DNA from: Photobacterium pectinilyticum
GTDB lineage: Bacteria; Pseudomonadota; Gammaproteobacteria; Enterobacterales; Vibrionaceae
Length of the DNA: 63,613 nucleotides
Assembly: GCF_024357955.1 (NCBI RefSeq)
Contig: NZ_JANEYT010000029.1
Coordinates: 1-63,613, forward strand
Direction of reading: 5' to 3'
In this document: positions 1 through 7,743 of the stretch, piece by piece
Position numbering within the stretch: position 1 is the stretch's first letter
Layout: the number at the start of each line of letters is the position of its first letter
The notes under the pieces: generated by a model
What the model saw: the letters and a program-made list of their open reading frames with translations, nothing else
What the model was told of the DNA's origin: nothing
Databases searched by the model: none
Program-made: the position numbers and the translations under genes

Positions 1-126
1 GTGGTGCTCTTTGCAAAGCCAGGTATCGATAGCCGCTTCGTCCATCCAGAACGTCAATGAGCCCCGGTTGACCAGTGCTTGATTGTACTGCTTCCAGTTA
101 GTGATCTTGCGTTTTGACTTACCCAT
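1..126 (-). CDS. IS5-family transposase, N-terminal part
   Basis: The minus strand encodes 42 residues before the window ends, beginning MGKSKRKITNWKQYNQALVN and continuing with RGSLTFWMDEAAIDTW. This opening is the conserved start of IS903-type DDE transposases. The catalytic DDE residues would lie beyond the window edge. The gene is oriented so that transcription leads out of the window. It sits inside the IS end defined by the inverted repeat at 187-204. Confidence 0.88.
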   Translation of the reverse strand, partial: MGKSKRKITNWKQYNQALVNRGSLTFWMDEAAIDTWLCKEHH

Positions 127-204
127 CGGTCTGCTCCCTTCACTGTGTCGAGGGATCAGATCATCGCGCTACCAAAAGGTTCCCAGGATTTGTTCAACAA
201 CGCC
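1..204 (-). mobile_element. IS5-family (IS903-like) insertion sequence, partial
   Basis: The left edge of the window is the 5' end of an insertion sequence whose outer boundary is visible. Bases 187-204, read on the minus strand, are GGCGTTGTTGAACAAATC, the terminal inverted repeat typical of the IS903 group of the IS5 family. The transposase start lies 60 bp inside this end, as expected. The other end and the target duplication are outside the window. The element interrupts the gene whose 3' part resumes at 205. Confidence 0.88.
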
Positions 205-489
205 ATACCATTTTGCCGTCATTTTCATATAAAAGACGTTATGAATTGGCCTCGGAAATATACTTTTCCTGCGATTGGTAAAGGTAACATTAATTATTTT
301 GAAATATTACCACACCTTTTGAGTAAAGATATTCCTTTCAGTTTTGAAATCCCCTTGAGGATGTCTAGACAGCTGGATGCAACACCAAGCCGTTCAGAAA
401 ATTCTGTACCACTCTCTGAAATACATAGCACTTTAAAACAATCAATTGAATACTTTCGACAGTCTGTAAGTGATATAGCTGAGTGCTAA
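205..489 (+). pseudogene. 3' remnant of a sugar phosphate isomerase/epimerase-like (TIM-barrel) gene cut by the IS
   Basis: Immediately after the IS end an open frame encodes about 94 residues with CRHFHIKDV, FPAIGKGNINYFEILPHL and SFEIP, ending in a helical tail. The HIKD and G-x-G-x-I-x-Y pattern is the C-terminal half of xylose-isomerase-like / AP-endonuclease-2-like TIM barrels, which normally run to 260-300 residues. The N-terminal two thirds, including most metal ligands, are missing. It points toward the tct genes and probably belonged to the same catabolic locus as 3859-7676, which carries a second, intact member of the same fold. A GTG at 145 inside the IS keeps the frame open but is unlikely to give a working enzyme. 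Confidence 0.72.
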
Positions 490-562
490 TACCTGATAGT
501 GCGTACTTTAATAAAAATTAATAAAGATTAAACGTAAACTTGTCATATATAGAGAGGCGAGA

Positions 563-1018
563 ATGAAACGTTATTTAAATACCAAAATAATAATTCCATT
601 TATAACCTTAATGTTAGGTGTTATTTGGGTTTATTTTGGTATCACCCAATTTGGTTTTTGGAAAGGTACTTCACCGGGTAGTGGATTTTTTCCTGCAATA
701 GTCGGTGTGCTAATTTCTTTGTTAAGTATATCCACGCTGTATTATGGTTTTAGTGAAAAGTTAGCTGAATATAATAAAACCAGCTTTTACCCCGTAATAG
801 GTATGCTAATTGCTATTGCATTTGCTTTTATGTTTGGTTTTTTTCCATCATTGTTTCTATTTGTTTTGTTATGGCTAAAAATAGTTGAGAGTAAAAGTTT
901 ATCAAAATGTGCAGTAATTGCAGCGACAAATACAGCCGCGCTTTATTGTATTTTTTCACTATGGCTATCAGTTCCTTTCCCAATAGGCTTGGCCGTTGAA
1001 ATGATGTGGGGTTATTAG
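563..1018 (+). CDS. tctB: tripartite tricarboxylate transporter, small membrane subunit TctB
   Basis: A 151-residue protein with four hydrophobic segments (about residues 8-28, 43-62, 78-107 and 118-145), the size and layout of TctB, the small integral subunit of a TTT solute importer. The motif GTSPGSGFFPAIVG after the first segment is typical of the family. The start is supported by AGAGAGGCGAG just upstream. It is followed after one base by TctA and then TctC, the standard three-gene set. TTT systems import carboxylates using an ion gradient; the substrate cannot be read from sequence. Confidence 0.9.
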   Translation: MKRYLNTKIIIPFITLMLGVIWVYFGITQFGFWKGTSPGSGFFPAIVGVLISLLSISTLYYGFSEKLAEYNKTSFYPVIGMLIAIAFAFMFGFFPSLFLFVLLWLKIVESKSLSKCAVIAATNTAALYCIFSLWLSVPFPIGLAVEMMWGY

Positions 1019-1019
1019 T

Positions 1020-2528
1020 ATGGATACGCTAACGTTACTTTTAGGTGGATTAAATAATGCGTTAACTTTTCATAATTTGTTGGCGGCTGCCGCTGGTGCT
1101 TTGCTAGGTCTAATGGTTGGAGCTATGCCCGGTATAGGATCGTTGGCTGGAGTTGCGTTATTACTACCCATTACGTTTCAGTTCGAGCCAGTAACTGGCA
1201 TTATCATGTTATCTGCAGTTTATTACTCCAACATGTATGGTGGTTCGTACAGCGCAATTTTGCTAAATATTCCTGGTGATAGTCCTGCAGTAATGACTTC
1301 GTTAGATGGTTATCCCATGGCGCAAAAAGGGCGTCCTGGTAAGGCTTTATTTACCTCTAATATCTCTTCGTTCATCGGTGGAACGGTCGGGATAATCTTC
1401 CTTACCCTGTTGGGGCCTGCAATGGCGAGGTTTGGCTTACGGTTTGGTCCTGTGGAAATGGCTGCGTTGCTGATGGTTGCGATGACATCGTTGAGCTGGC
1501 TAATGGGTGACAGCCCAACGAAAGGAGTGATCACTACGTTAATCGGGATCATGCTAGCGACGGTCGGTTTTGATATTGTTGTCGGCACACCGAGGTACCA
1601 CTTTGATTCGCTTTATTTTCTTGGTGGTGTCCCCTTTATTCCGCTAGTAATTGGTATGTTTGGCTTCTCACAGGTGATGGACCTGATGGAGAAGAAAGAT
1701 CAAAAGGTTGAATTTGATAAAAAGCTGACTTTAAAGGACAGTATACTCAGCGCAAGCGAAATCAAGCGAATTGTACCAACAAGCCTGCGTTCTAGTTTGC
1801 TGGGTACTTCCGTTGGCGTATTGCCGGGAGCTGGAGCAACAACTGGCTCGTTTCTTGGTTATATTGCCGAAAAAAAACTGGGTAAAAATCAGAAGGAAAT
1901 GGGCAAGGGGGCCATTGAGGGTGTGGCTGCTGCTGAGGCAGCCAATAACTCGGCAGCAGCATCTGCATTTGCACCATTGCTCTCGCTAGGGATCCCCGGT
2001 TCGGGCACCGGCGCTGTGCTACTCGGCGGACTGCTTATGTACGGATTAAACCCTGGACCACTGCTATTTACCAATGAGCCAGAATTTACTTGGAGCCTTA
2101 TTGCCTCTCTGTACTTAGCAAATATTATTACGCTGCTAGTGGCACTTTCAATTATTCCATTCTTGGTGAAAATATTAAAAGTGCCAGTTAATATTTTAAT
2201 CCCAATTATTTCTTCAATCTGTGTTGTAGGTGCTTATTGTGCCAGTAATTCATTTTTTGGTGTCTTTGTGATGCTCGCAGCTGGTGTCGTAGGCTATTTT
2301 TTGAAGAAAAATGATTATCCAATAGCACCGCTGTTATTGGCTTTTGTCCTGGCCCCAACACTCGAAACCAATATCAGAAGGTCTTTCCTTATGTCAGAAG
2401 GAAGTCCGATGATATTTTTTGAAAAGCCGATTTCAGCAGTATTAATGACTTTCCTGCTCATAACAATCATTACACCAATGATCAGGAAATACTTGAAGAG
2501 AAGAAAAGAAAAACTCTCGGTCGTTTAA
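1020..2528 (+). CDS. tctA: tripartite tricarboxylate transporter, large membrane subunit TctA
   Basis: A 502-residue polytopic membrane protein of the TctA family, the main transport subunit of a TTT importer. It shows the family signatures AMPGIGSLAGVALLLP near residue 35 and VGVLPGAGATTGSFLGYIAE near residue 265, which form the two duplicated P-G loops, and the conserved GIPGSGTGAVLLGG near residue 325. Its ATG is two bases after the tctB stop, so the two are probably translationally coupled. It works with the membrane protein TctB and the periplasmic receptor TctC encoded on either side. Confidence 0.95.
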   Translation: MDTLTLLLGGLNNALTFHNLLAAAAGALLGLMVGAMPGIGSLAGVALLLPITFQFEPVTGIIMLSAVYYSNMYGGSYSAILLNIPGDSPAVMTSLDGYPMAQKGRPGKALFTSNISSFIGGTVGIIFLTLLGPAMARFGLRFGPVEMAALLMVAMTSLSWLMGDSPTKGVITTLIGIMLATVGFDIVVGTPRYHFDSLYFLGGVPFIPLVIGMFGFSQVMDLMEKKDQKVEFDKKLTLKDSILSASEIKRIVPTSLRSSLLGTSVGVLPGAGATTGSFLGYIAEKKLGKNQKEMGKGAIEGVAAAEAANNSAAASAFAPLLSLGIPGSGTGAVLLGGLLMYGLNPGPLLFTNEPEFTWSLIASLYLANIITLLVALSIIPFLVKILKVPVNILIPIISSICVVGAYCASNSFFGVFVMLAAGVVGYFLKKNDYPIAPLLLAFVLAPTLETNIRRSFLMSEGSPMIFFEKPISAVLMTFLLITIITPMIRKYLKRRKEKLSVV

Positions 2529-2552
2529 GCGTGAAACAAGAGGAACAATATA

Positions 2553-3488
2553 ATGAGAAACATGATGAAAGCAGCATCAGCTTCGCTTCTAGTTCTACTA
2601 TCAGGTGCCGCCGTTGCATCTGACTGGTCACCATCAAGGAATGTTGAGTGGGTCAATACTTCAAGCGCCGGAGGGGGAACATCTATTTTTACTCAGTCGG
2701 CTATTGAGGTAATGCGCACTAATGAGCTGGTAGAGCGAAATGTTATTGTGAACTACAAAACAGATGGTGGTGGTGCGATTGGTCGGCGTGAGGTGGCAAA
2801 TGATCGCCGCAGTAGAGGCCATATGTTGTTGACATTGAACTATGGAGATCTTGAACCTTATGTCAACATTGAAGGCGGTGATATCGGTAATTTTACACCG
2901 CTGGCAGTATTGGCTTTTGATAGTCAGGTCCTATTGGCCAGAGCGGATACTAAGTATAAAGATATCGACAAGTTACTGGCGGCCATGGATGCAAATGAAA
3001 GGCTCATGGTTGGTGGGTCTAAATCAGATGATGAAGCGATATATCAAGACCTGAAAAATATTGTTGGCGGAAATGTTGAATATATCCGTTCTAGTTCAAC
3101 GTCAGAAGCCTTGACTTTATTATTGGGTGGACATGTTGATATTGCCATTGCTAAACCTGCCGCTTCTTTGGATCTTGTCGCCAGTGGCGAATTGATTCCA
3201 TTGGTTTCATTCGGTGAAAAGCGCTTTGATAAACCTTTTGATACGCCAACGATGAAAGAAAAGGGTTATGACATTTCTTACAATATATGGCGTGGTGTTG
3301 TTGGTCCAAAAAATATGACTGATGAAGCCGCTAAATATTGGTCAGAGATTTTGGTGAAAGTTGCTCAAAGTGATGAGTGGCGTAATAACTACATTCGTAA
3401 ATTCATGTTGCAACCTGTTGCGATGGACCATCAGGAAGCGTTGGAATATATGAAGGCACAGCAGAAGGTAATGGTTCAAAACCGTTAA
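2553..3488 (+). CDS. tctC: TctC-like periplasmic solute-binding protein
   Basis: A 311-residue protein with a signal peptide (hydrophobic ASASLLVLLSGAAVA, cleavage likely after about residue 22) followed by a Bug/TctC-type binding domain. It carries the usual binding-loop region AGGGTSIFTQSAIEVM near residue 40 and VGGSKSDDEA near residue 150, and it is of normal family length. It delivers the solute to TctA/TctB. Its position next to the tetrulose-type operon suggests an acid precursor of a short sugar as ligand, but this is inferred from context only. Confidence 0.92.
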   Translation: MRNMMKAASASLLVLLSGAAVASDWSPSRNVEWVNTSSAGGGTSIFTQSAIEVMRTNELVERNVIVNYKTDGGGAIGRREVANDRRSRGHMLLTLNYGDLEPYVNIEGGDIGNFTPLAVLAFDSQVLLARADTKYKDIDKLLAAMDANERLMVGGSKSDDEAIYQDLKNIVGGNVEYIRSSSTSEALTLLLGGHVDIAIAKPAASLDLVASGELIPLVSFGEKRFDKPFDTPTMKEKGYDISYNIWRGVVGPKNMTDEAAKYWSEILVKVAQSDEWRNNYIRKFMLQPVAMDHQEALEYMKAQQKVMVQNR

Positions 3489-3551
3489 TATGTAGGGGGA
3501 GTCGTTACCCCTAAACGACTACGTGTTAATTCAAATGAACACTGTGCCTAC

Positions 3552-3585
3552 AGAAGCAGCCTTATTTAAGGTTGCTTCTTTTTAC
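3552..3585 (+). terminator. rho-independent terminator after tctC
   Basis: AGAAGCAGCCTT and AAGGTTGCTTCT form a 12-bp stem with one G-T pair and a four-base loop, followed by TTTTTA. It lies 64 bp after the tctC stop and separates the transporter from the downstream operon. Confidence 0.8.
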
Positions 3586-3638
3586 TCTTTATATCCAGTA
3601 AATACCTCTCTTTACCAGCTTCTTACTACTATTTTGCC

Positions 3639-3670
3639 TGTTCATCTGTTCATCTGTTCATCTGTTCATC
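3639..3670 (+). repeat. tandem 8-bp repeat, four copies of TGTTCATC
   Basis: Four uninterrupted copies of TGTTCATC lie in the 370-bp non-coding gap between tctC and the rpiB-like gene, followed by a partial copy. The unit resembles the TTCAT start of the putative operator copies at 3797 and 3821, so it could have arisen from them, but it lacks their TGTACA part. Confidence 0.85.
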
Positions 3671-3796
3671 TGTGTTTCGGTTCTTTGCTTATCGAGCATT
3701 CGTGTGTTTATTGGTTGTAACCCAAGGCTGTGGCTGGAATTTGGTCGTTGTCGGGTTTATTGTGATCTATATAGCGTGTTCATAAGTTTTGTGTTG

Positions 3797-3833
3797 TTCA
3801 TATGTACACCCCTGCTATTATTCATGTGTACAC
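3797..3833 (+). promoter_or_regulatory. paired putative operator boxes before the rpiB-like gene
   Basis: Two direct copies, TTCATATGTACAC (3797-3809) and TTCATGTGTACAC (3821-3833), differ at one base and start 24 bp apart. The core TCATATGTACA is the same as the arms of the perfect palindrome at 4370-4401 before dhaK. The boxes end 25 bp before the ATG, where a repressor or activator would act. No regulator gene of this locus is present in the window; it may lie beyond the IS. Confidence 0.65.
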
Positions 3834-3858
3834 TGTGTGAACAAATGTTGGAGGCGAT

Positions 3859-4326
3859 ATGAAAATTGCAATTGGCTGTGATGATGCCGCGACTGAGTTA
3901 AAAACAATCATCACACAACACCTTGAATCATTACAAATTGACGTTACTGACTATAACGAAGGTCATGAAGCGTCAGAGCCTTACGCTGATATTGCAGCGC
4001 GTGTTGCGCTGGCGGTACGAGACGGTGATCCTGAACGAGGCATTATCTTGTGCGGAACAGGTATTGGTGTTTGCATTATGGCTAATAAGATCAGTGGTAT
4101 CCGTGCTGCACTTTGCCACGATACGTTTTCTGCCGAACGAGCTCAACTTAGCAACAACGCTCAGATTATTACGATGGGGTCGCGTGTCATCGGTCCGGAA
4201 TTGGCGAAAAGAATTGTATCTACATGGTTATCTTGTGAATTTGTTGATGGACCGTCGACCCATAAAGTCAATCGAATCGATGAATTGGAACGAGAAAATG
4301 CCGTTAACTTAACAGAAAAAGCATGA
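3859..4326 (+). CDS. rpiB: RpiB/LacAB-family sugar phosphate isomerase
   Basis: A 155-residue protein of the RpiB/LacA/LacB fold. It opens MKIAIGCDDAATELKTII, carries ILCGTGIGVCIMANKISGIR (the active-site Cys and phosphate-binding G-T-G-x-G loop) near residue 68, and has NNAQIITMGSRVIG near residue 105, all family hallmarks. The start has GGAGG upstream. Classical members interconvert ribulose-5-P and ribose-5-P, while EryI of the erythritol pathway converts D-erythrulose-4-P to D-erythrose-4-P. The neighbouring DhaK-like and TpiA-like genes favour the latter, which is inference. Regulatory boxes just upstream link it to dhaK. Confidence 0.9.
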   Translation: MKIAIGCDDAATELKTIITQHLESLQIDVTDYNEGHEASEPYADIAARVALAVRDGDPERGIILCGTGIGVCIMANKISGIRAALCHDTFSAERAQLSNNAQIITMGSRVIGPELAKRIVSTWLSCEFVDGPSTHKVNRIDELERENAVNLTEKA

Positions 4327-4369
4327 AGTTAAGTTAGGTTTGATTATGAAATAGGCTGTCACGGTTTTT

Positions 4370-4401
4370 TGTACATATGAGTGATATTAATCATATGTAC
4401 A
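4370..4401. promoter_or_regulatory. perfect 11-bp palindromic operator before dhaK
   Basis: TGTACATATGA (4370-4380) and TCATATGTACA (4391-4401) are exact reverse complements separated by 10 bp, giving a centre-to-centre distance of 21 bp or two helical turns. It ends 24 bp before the dhaK ATG. The same arm occurs twice before the rpiB-like gene, indicating a local regulon. Confidence 0.75.
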
Positions 4402-4425
4402 GAGCATAACGATAAGGAAGTAGCA

Positions 4426-5427
4426 ATGCGGAAGCCAAAGAAACTGATCAACGAACCACTAAACGTTGCCAAGGAACAACTTGAAGGGTTAGTCGAAGCC
4501 ACTCATGGCCAGTTGGAATATGTTGAAGGTGTCAGTGCCGTAATTCGTAGCGATATGCCGCAAGGTAAAGTTGCGATCGTCACAGGTGGTGGCAGTGGCC
4601 ATGAACCACTTTTTGCCGGTTATGTCGGTCATGGCCTTGCAGATGCCGCTGCATTGGGGGATATATTTGCTGCGCCTGCTCCCAATATCATCTTGAAAGC
4701 GACAGAAGTCGCTGATCAAGGCAAGGGGGTCATTTATATCTATGGTAATTATGCTGGCGATAATATGAATTTTGATATTGCTGCTGAACTTGCTGATGAT
4801 GATGATATTCGTACGCACACAGTTCGCGTATGGGACGATATTGCCTCTGCGCCATTAGAGAACATAAAAGAGCGACGTGGTGTTGCGGGTGATGTGTTCG
4901 TACTTAAGATTGCTGGTGCAGCCTCTGAGTGTTATGACGACTTCGATAAAGTGGTTGCAGTAACAGAGAAGGCTAGAGATAACACTCGCTCTATCGGGGT
5001 TGCACTTTCTGCGGGTTCGGTTCCGCAAACAAATACTTTCACATTTGAACTACCAGCCGATGAGATTGAAATCGGAATGGGCCTCCATGGTGAGCCAGGT
5101 GTTGCACGACGTAAAATGAAATCGGCAGATCTTGTTGTCGATGAATTGATGCAACAGCTGCTCGATGATTTACCTTTCTCCTCTGGTGATGAAGTTTGCT
5201 TGCTTATTAATAATCTAGGTGCATCAACATATATGGAAATGCTGATCGCCAATCGCCGAGTGGCTGAGATTTGTCGCAATCAGGGTATCAAAGTTTATGA
5301 CACTCTCATTGGTGGTTATTGTACGTCTCAAGAAATGTCAGGTTTGTCTATTACCATGCTCAAGCTAGACGATGAACTAAAAGCCCTTTATGACCAGCCT
5401 TGTCATTCATTTGCTTTAAGGAAATAA
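4426..5427 (+). CDS. dhaK: dihydroxyacetone kinase-like subunit DhaK (possible tetrulose kinase)
   Basis: A 333-residue DhaK-type substrate-binding subunit. GGGSGHEPLFAGYVG near residue 48 is the substrate pocket, and MGLHGEPG near residue 216 contains the His that forms the covalent hemiaminal with the ketone substrate. The ATG at 4426 has AAGGAAG at proper spacing; an upstream in-frame GTG at 4381 overlaps the operator and is less likely. DhaK homologues also phosphorylate erythrulose, and TpiA-like and RpiB-like partners here make L-erythrulose a good candidate. No DhaM phosphotransfer subunit is encoded nearby, so the phosphate may come from ATP or from a DhaM elsewhere. Confidence 0.9.
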   Translation: MRKPKKLINEPLNVAKEQLEGLVEATHGQLEYVEGVSAVIRSDMPQGKVAIVTGGGSGHEPLFAGYVGHGLADAAALGDIFAAPAPNIILKATEVADQGKGVIYIYGNYAGDNMNFDIAAELADDDDIRTHTVRVWDDIASAPLENIKERRGVAGDVFVLKIAGAASECYDDFDKVVAVTEKARDNTRSIGVALSAGSVPQTNTFTFELPADEIEIGMGLHGEPGVARRKMKSADLVVDELMQQLLDDLPFSSGDEVCLLINNLGASTYMEMLIANRRVAEICRNQGIKVYDTLIGGYCTSQEMSGLSITMLKLDDELKALYDQPCHSFALRK

Positions 5428-5430
5428 GTT

Positions 5431-6066
5431 ATGAACGTGACGCAATTAGTAGAAATGATGAAATTTGTCGCCAGCGAGATGGTGAAAAGTGAGCCAATGT
5501 TGACTAAGTTCGATCAGGCTATCGGTGATGGTGATCATGGAATTGGTATGGAAAGGGGGTTTGTTGCCGTCGAGGAGCTGCTAGCATCTTCACCGGAATA
5601 CGCTGATGTTTCGGAAGCGTTTAAGGCTATCGGTACAACCATGATGGCATCAATGGGGGGCGCATCAGGCGCTATCTTCGGTACGCTTTTCCGTTCTGGT
5701 GCTAAGGCGATTAAAGGCGAGAAGACGCTAACAACACCGGTGCTATTAGCATTCCTGGATGCTGGCTTGGAAGCCATCTACAAGCGTGGCGGCGCGAACC
5801 CTGGTGATAAGACCATGATTGATGCCTTGGTTCCTGCGATTGAATCACTGCGCCAGACCCAGCCTGCTGACTTTGAACAAGATCTCCAAAATGCAGCAGA
5901 TGCCTCTTATCGAGGTATGCTGTCAACCAAAGATATGATTGCGACAACCGGTAAGGCAAAAACGCTGGGTGAGCGTTCCCTTGGTCACCCTGACCCTGGT
6001 GCGATGTCAATGTCCTTGATCCTGAAGTTCATGGCTGATCATTGCAATGAGGCTGTGGCAGTATGA
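5431..6066 (+). CDS. dhaL: dihydroxyacetone kinase-like nucleotide-binding subunit DhaL
   Basis: A 211-residue all-helical DhaL subunit that holds the nucleotide and transfers phosphate to the ketone bound on DhaK. AIGDGDHGIGMERGF near residue 30 carries the Asp residues that bind Mg-nucleotide, with GGASGAIFGTLFR near residue 75 and GERSLGHPDPGAMSM near residue 177 completing the site. It starts three bases after dhaK and overlaps the tpiA-like gene by four bases (ATGA), so it is part of one operon. Confidence 0.9.
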   Translation: MNVTQLVEMMKFVASEMVKSEPMLTKFDQAIGDGDHGIGMERGFVAVEELLASSPEYADVSEAFKAIGTTMMASMGGASGAIFGTLFRSGAKAIKGEKTLTTPVLLAFLDAGLEAIYKRGGANPGDKTMIDALVPAIESLRQTQPADFEQDLQNAADASYRGMLSTKDMIATTGKAKTLGERSLGHPDPGAMSMSLILKFMADHCNEAVAV

Positions 6067-6830
6067 AGAAAGTTTGGATTGGTACAAGTTGGAAAATGAA
6101 CGGTAATGCTGCCCATACGGCAGCTTATCTCGAGACACTGTTAGCAAAGGTTGAGCAGTACACAGATACTATCCAACCCTTTATCATTCCGCCATTCCCA
6201 TATTTACAACAGGCCAGTCAGCAAGTACAGGGATCGGCAGTAAAACTTGGTTCACAGAACGTGGCCCACCTCTCATCGGGTGCTTTTACTGGTGAAGTCG
6301 CTGCACCAATGCTGAAAGAGTTTGGTGTTAGTGTCGTGGAGATGGGTCACTCAGAGCGGCGAAGTTTATTTGGTGAAACAGATGATTTTGTCAATAAAAA
6401 AGTCCATCAGGTACTCAACCAGGGTATGCAGCCTTTAGTATGTGTTGGCGATACTGCTGATGAGAAGCGCTGGAGTGTCTCTTCCGAATCAGTTGTAAGG
6501 CAAGTTAAAATTGCGCTTCATGGTGTATCAGATGCGGATGTTAGCAAGGTGCTCATCGCCTATGAGCCGGTATGGGCCATTGGTGAGCATGGGGTACCAG
6601 CCAGCGCAGAAGAGGCCGCTGTCATTCACACCGAAATTAAGAATAGGCTCGTTGAGCAACGTCCGGGTTTATCACGCGATGCCATCACCGTGATTTATGG
6701 GGGAAGTGTCAATCATAGTAACGCCGCGGAGTTGCTGGCTAAGGATGATGTTGACGGTCTCTTTATTGGCCGCTCTGCCTGGCAAGTTGAAGGTTATCTT
6801 CAAATTTTAGATATCGCCCACCAGCGATAA
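6063..6830 (+). CDS. tpiA: triosephosphate isomerase-family enzyme, likely tetrulose phosphate isomerase
   Basis: A 255-residue TIM-barrel enzyme with the full catalytic set: Lys in GTSWKMNGN near residue 11, His in EMGHSERR near residue 97 and Glu in AYEPVWAIGE near residue 169. The phosphate loop IYGGSVN lies near residue 215. The opening G-T-S-W-K rather than the usual GNWK resembles EryH/TpiA2 types. In erythritol catabolism EryH converts L-erythrulose-1-P to D-erythrulose-4-P, which fits between the kinase and the RpiB-like enzyme encoded here. It overlaps dhaL by four bases. A plain second triosephosphate isomerase cannot be excluded. Confidence 0.88.
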   Translation: MKKVWIGTSWKMNGNAAHTAAYLETLLAKVEQYTDTIQPFIIPPFPYLQQASQQVQGSAVKLGSQNVAHLSSGAFTGEVAAPMLKEFGVSVVEMGHSERRSLFGETDDFVNKKVHQVLNQGMQPLVCVGDTADEKRWSVSSESVVRQVKIALHGVSDADVSKVLIAYEPVWAIGEHGVPASAEEAAVIHTEIKNRLVEQRPGLSRDAITVIYGGSVNHSNAAELLAKDDVDGLFIGRSAWQVEGYLQILDIAHQR

Positions 6831-6839
6831 GGGGGATGT

Positions 6840-7676
6840 ATGAATACGTTTTGTGTTAGTACAGCGTCGTATTCGGGTTACTCACTACCAGAAGCCCTAG
6901 CTTCTATTGAGCGGCTAGGGGAGAGAAATGTTGAGTTTGTGGCAGATCAGCTGTTAGCCCATGGCGAGCTAGATGTGTCAGCTGATTTTGTAAAAGAGGC
7001 TTTTCTCACAACAGATCTACATTGTCACTCTGTAGCAATAACCAATGAAACATTAGATTTTAGTGGCCACGCTGAAATTCAATCTTTGGTTACTTTCAGT
7101 CAACACGTTGGTGCCAAAGTTTTAGTACTCCCAGTCCCTGCGAATGATGTCATGCCTGATCTACTTGCTAATATTCAGTTCGTTAGCGAGCAATTTCCTA
7201 ATAGCATTAAAATCTTGCTTGAAAATCGCGGGGATCAAATTGAGTGCGTTGTTCGTGGCGAGCTTGAATTCGAGCGTGTTGTTGCAATGCTGGAGAAAAA
7301 GGGGGTGGCCTTTGCTTATAATCCAGCGAATCTATTCTCTAATCAGCCGGGAGTAGATCTATTGCGTCATGCTTATTCATTGGTAAAAAATGCTGATTAC
7401 CTTGTTGCTCAAGATAGTGTGATCAAAAATCGCCACTACTTACCTGTGCCTGTAGGAAAAGGGATCTGTCGATATGACGAGCTATTTGAACGCTTCCCAT
7501 CAATGATAGAAAGTCGTTCAATCTCTATTAGGTATCCACATCGGCTTTACCGAAATTGTCATGGTGAGTATGGTTATCGGAACGTGAATATGTCGATTCC
7601 TGAGTTGGAAAAGCAGTTAATGCAGTCTATTTCTGATATCCGAATGGATATTAGTGAGAGCAAATTGCGACATTAA
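6840..7676 (+). CDS. sugar phosphate isomerase/epimerase-like TIM-barrel protein
   Basis: A 278-residue protein of the xylose-isomerase-like TIM-barrel superfamily. Visible are the opening STASYSGYSLPEALASIERLG, TDLHCHSVAI near residue 60, the strand ILLENRG near residue 123 with a probable metal-ligand Glu, FAYNPANL near residue 158 and VAQDSV near residue 187. The canonical HxKD is replaced by V-A-Q-D, so metal binding may be altered. It is the last gene of the rpiB/dhaKL/tpiA operon, with AAGGGGGA before the ATG. Some relatives decarboxylate or isomerise branched sugar acids; the reaction here is unknown. Confidence 0.75.
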   Translation: MNTFCVSTASYSGYSLPEALASIERLGERNVEFVADQLLAHGELDVSADFVKEAFLTTDLHCHSVAITNETLDFSGHAEIQSLVTFSQHVGAKVLVLPVPANDVMPDLLANIQFVSEQFPNSIKILLENRGDQIECVVRGELEFERVVAMLEKKGVAFAYNPANLFSNQPGVDLLRHAYSLVKNADYLVAQDSVIKNRHYLPVPVGKGICRYDELFERFPSMIESRSISIRYPHRLYRNCHGEYGYRNVNMSIPELEKQLMQSISDIRMDISESKLRH

Positions 7677-7693
7677 TACCCATCATCCTCAAC

Positions 7694-7736
7694 ACCGGGG
7701 ATAGTCTACCACGACATTGTTTGTTGACTCCCCGGC
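7694..7736. terminator. weak hairpin between convergent genes
   Basis: CCGGGGA (7695-7701) pairs with TCCCCGG (7729-7735), with a long 27-base loop and no clear T run. It lies in the short gap between the end of the catabolic operon and the convergent secreted ParB-like gene. It may assist termination in both directions, but support is weak. Confidence 0.3.
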
Positions 7737-7743
7737 GGTTGAG

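Noticed and set aside
1310..1588. 92-codon minus-strand frame inside tctA
   Set aside because: Antisense shadow of a clear membrane-protein gene.
3523..3720. 65-codon frame after tctC
   Set aside because: It runs through the terminator and the TGTTCATC tandem repeat, so it is a by-product of repeats.
3758..3780. Possible CRP site upstream of the rpiB-like gene
   Set aside because: Only the left half (TGTGATCTATAT) matches; the right half reads TAGCG rather than TCACA.
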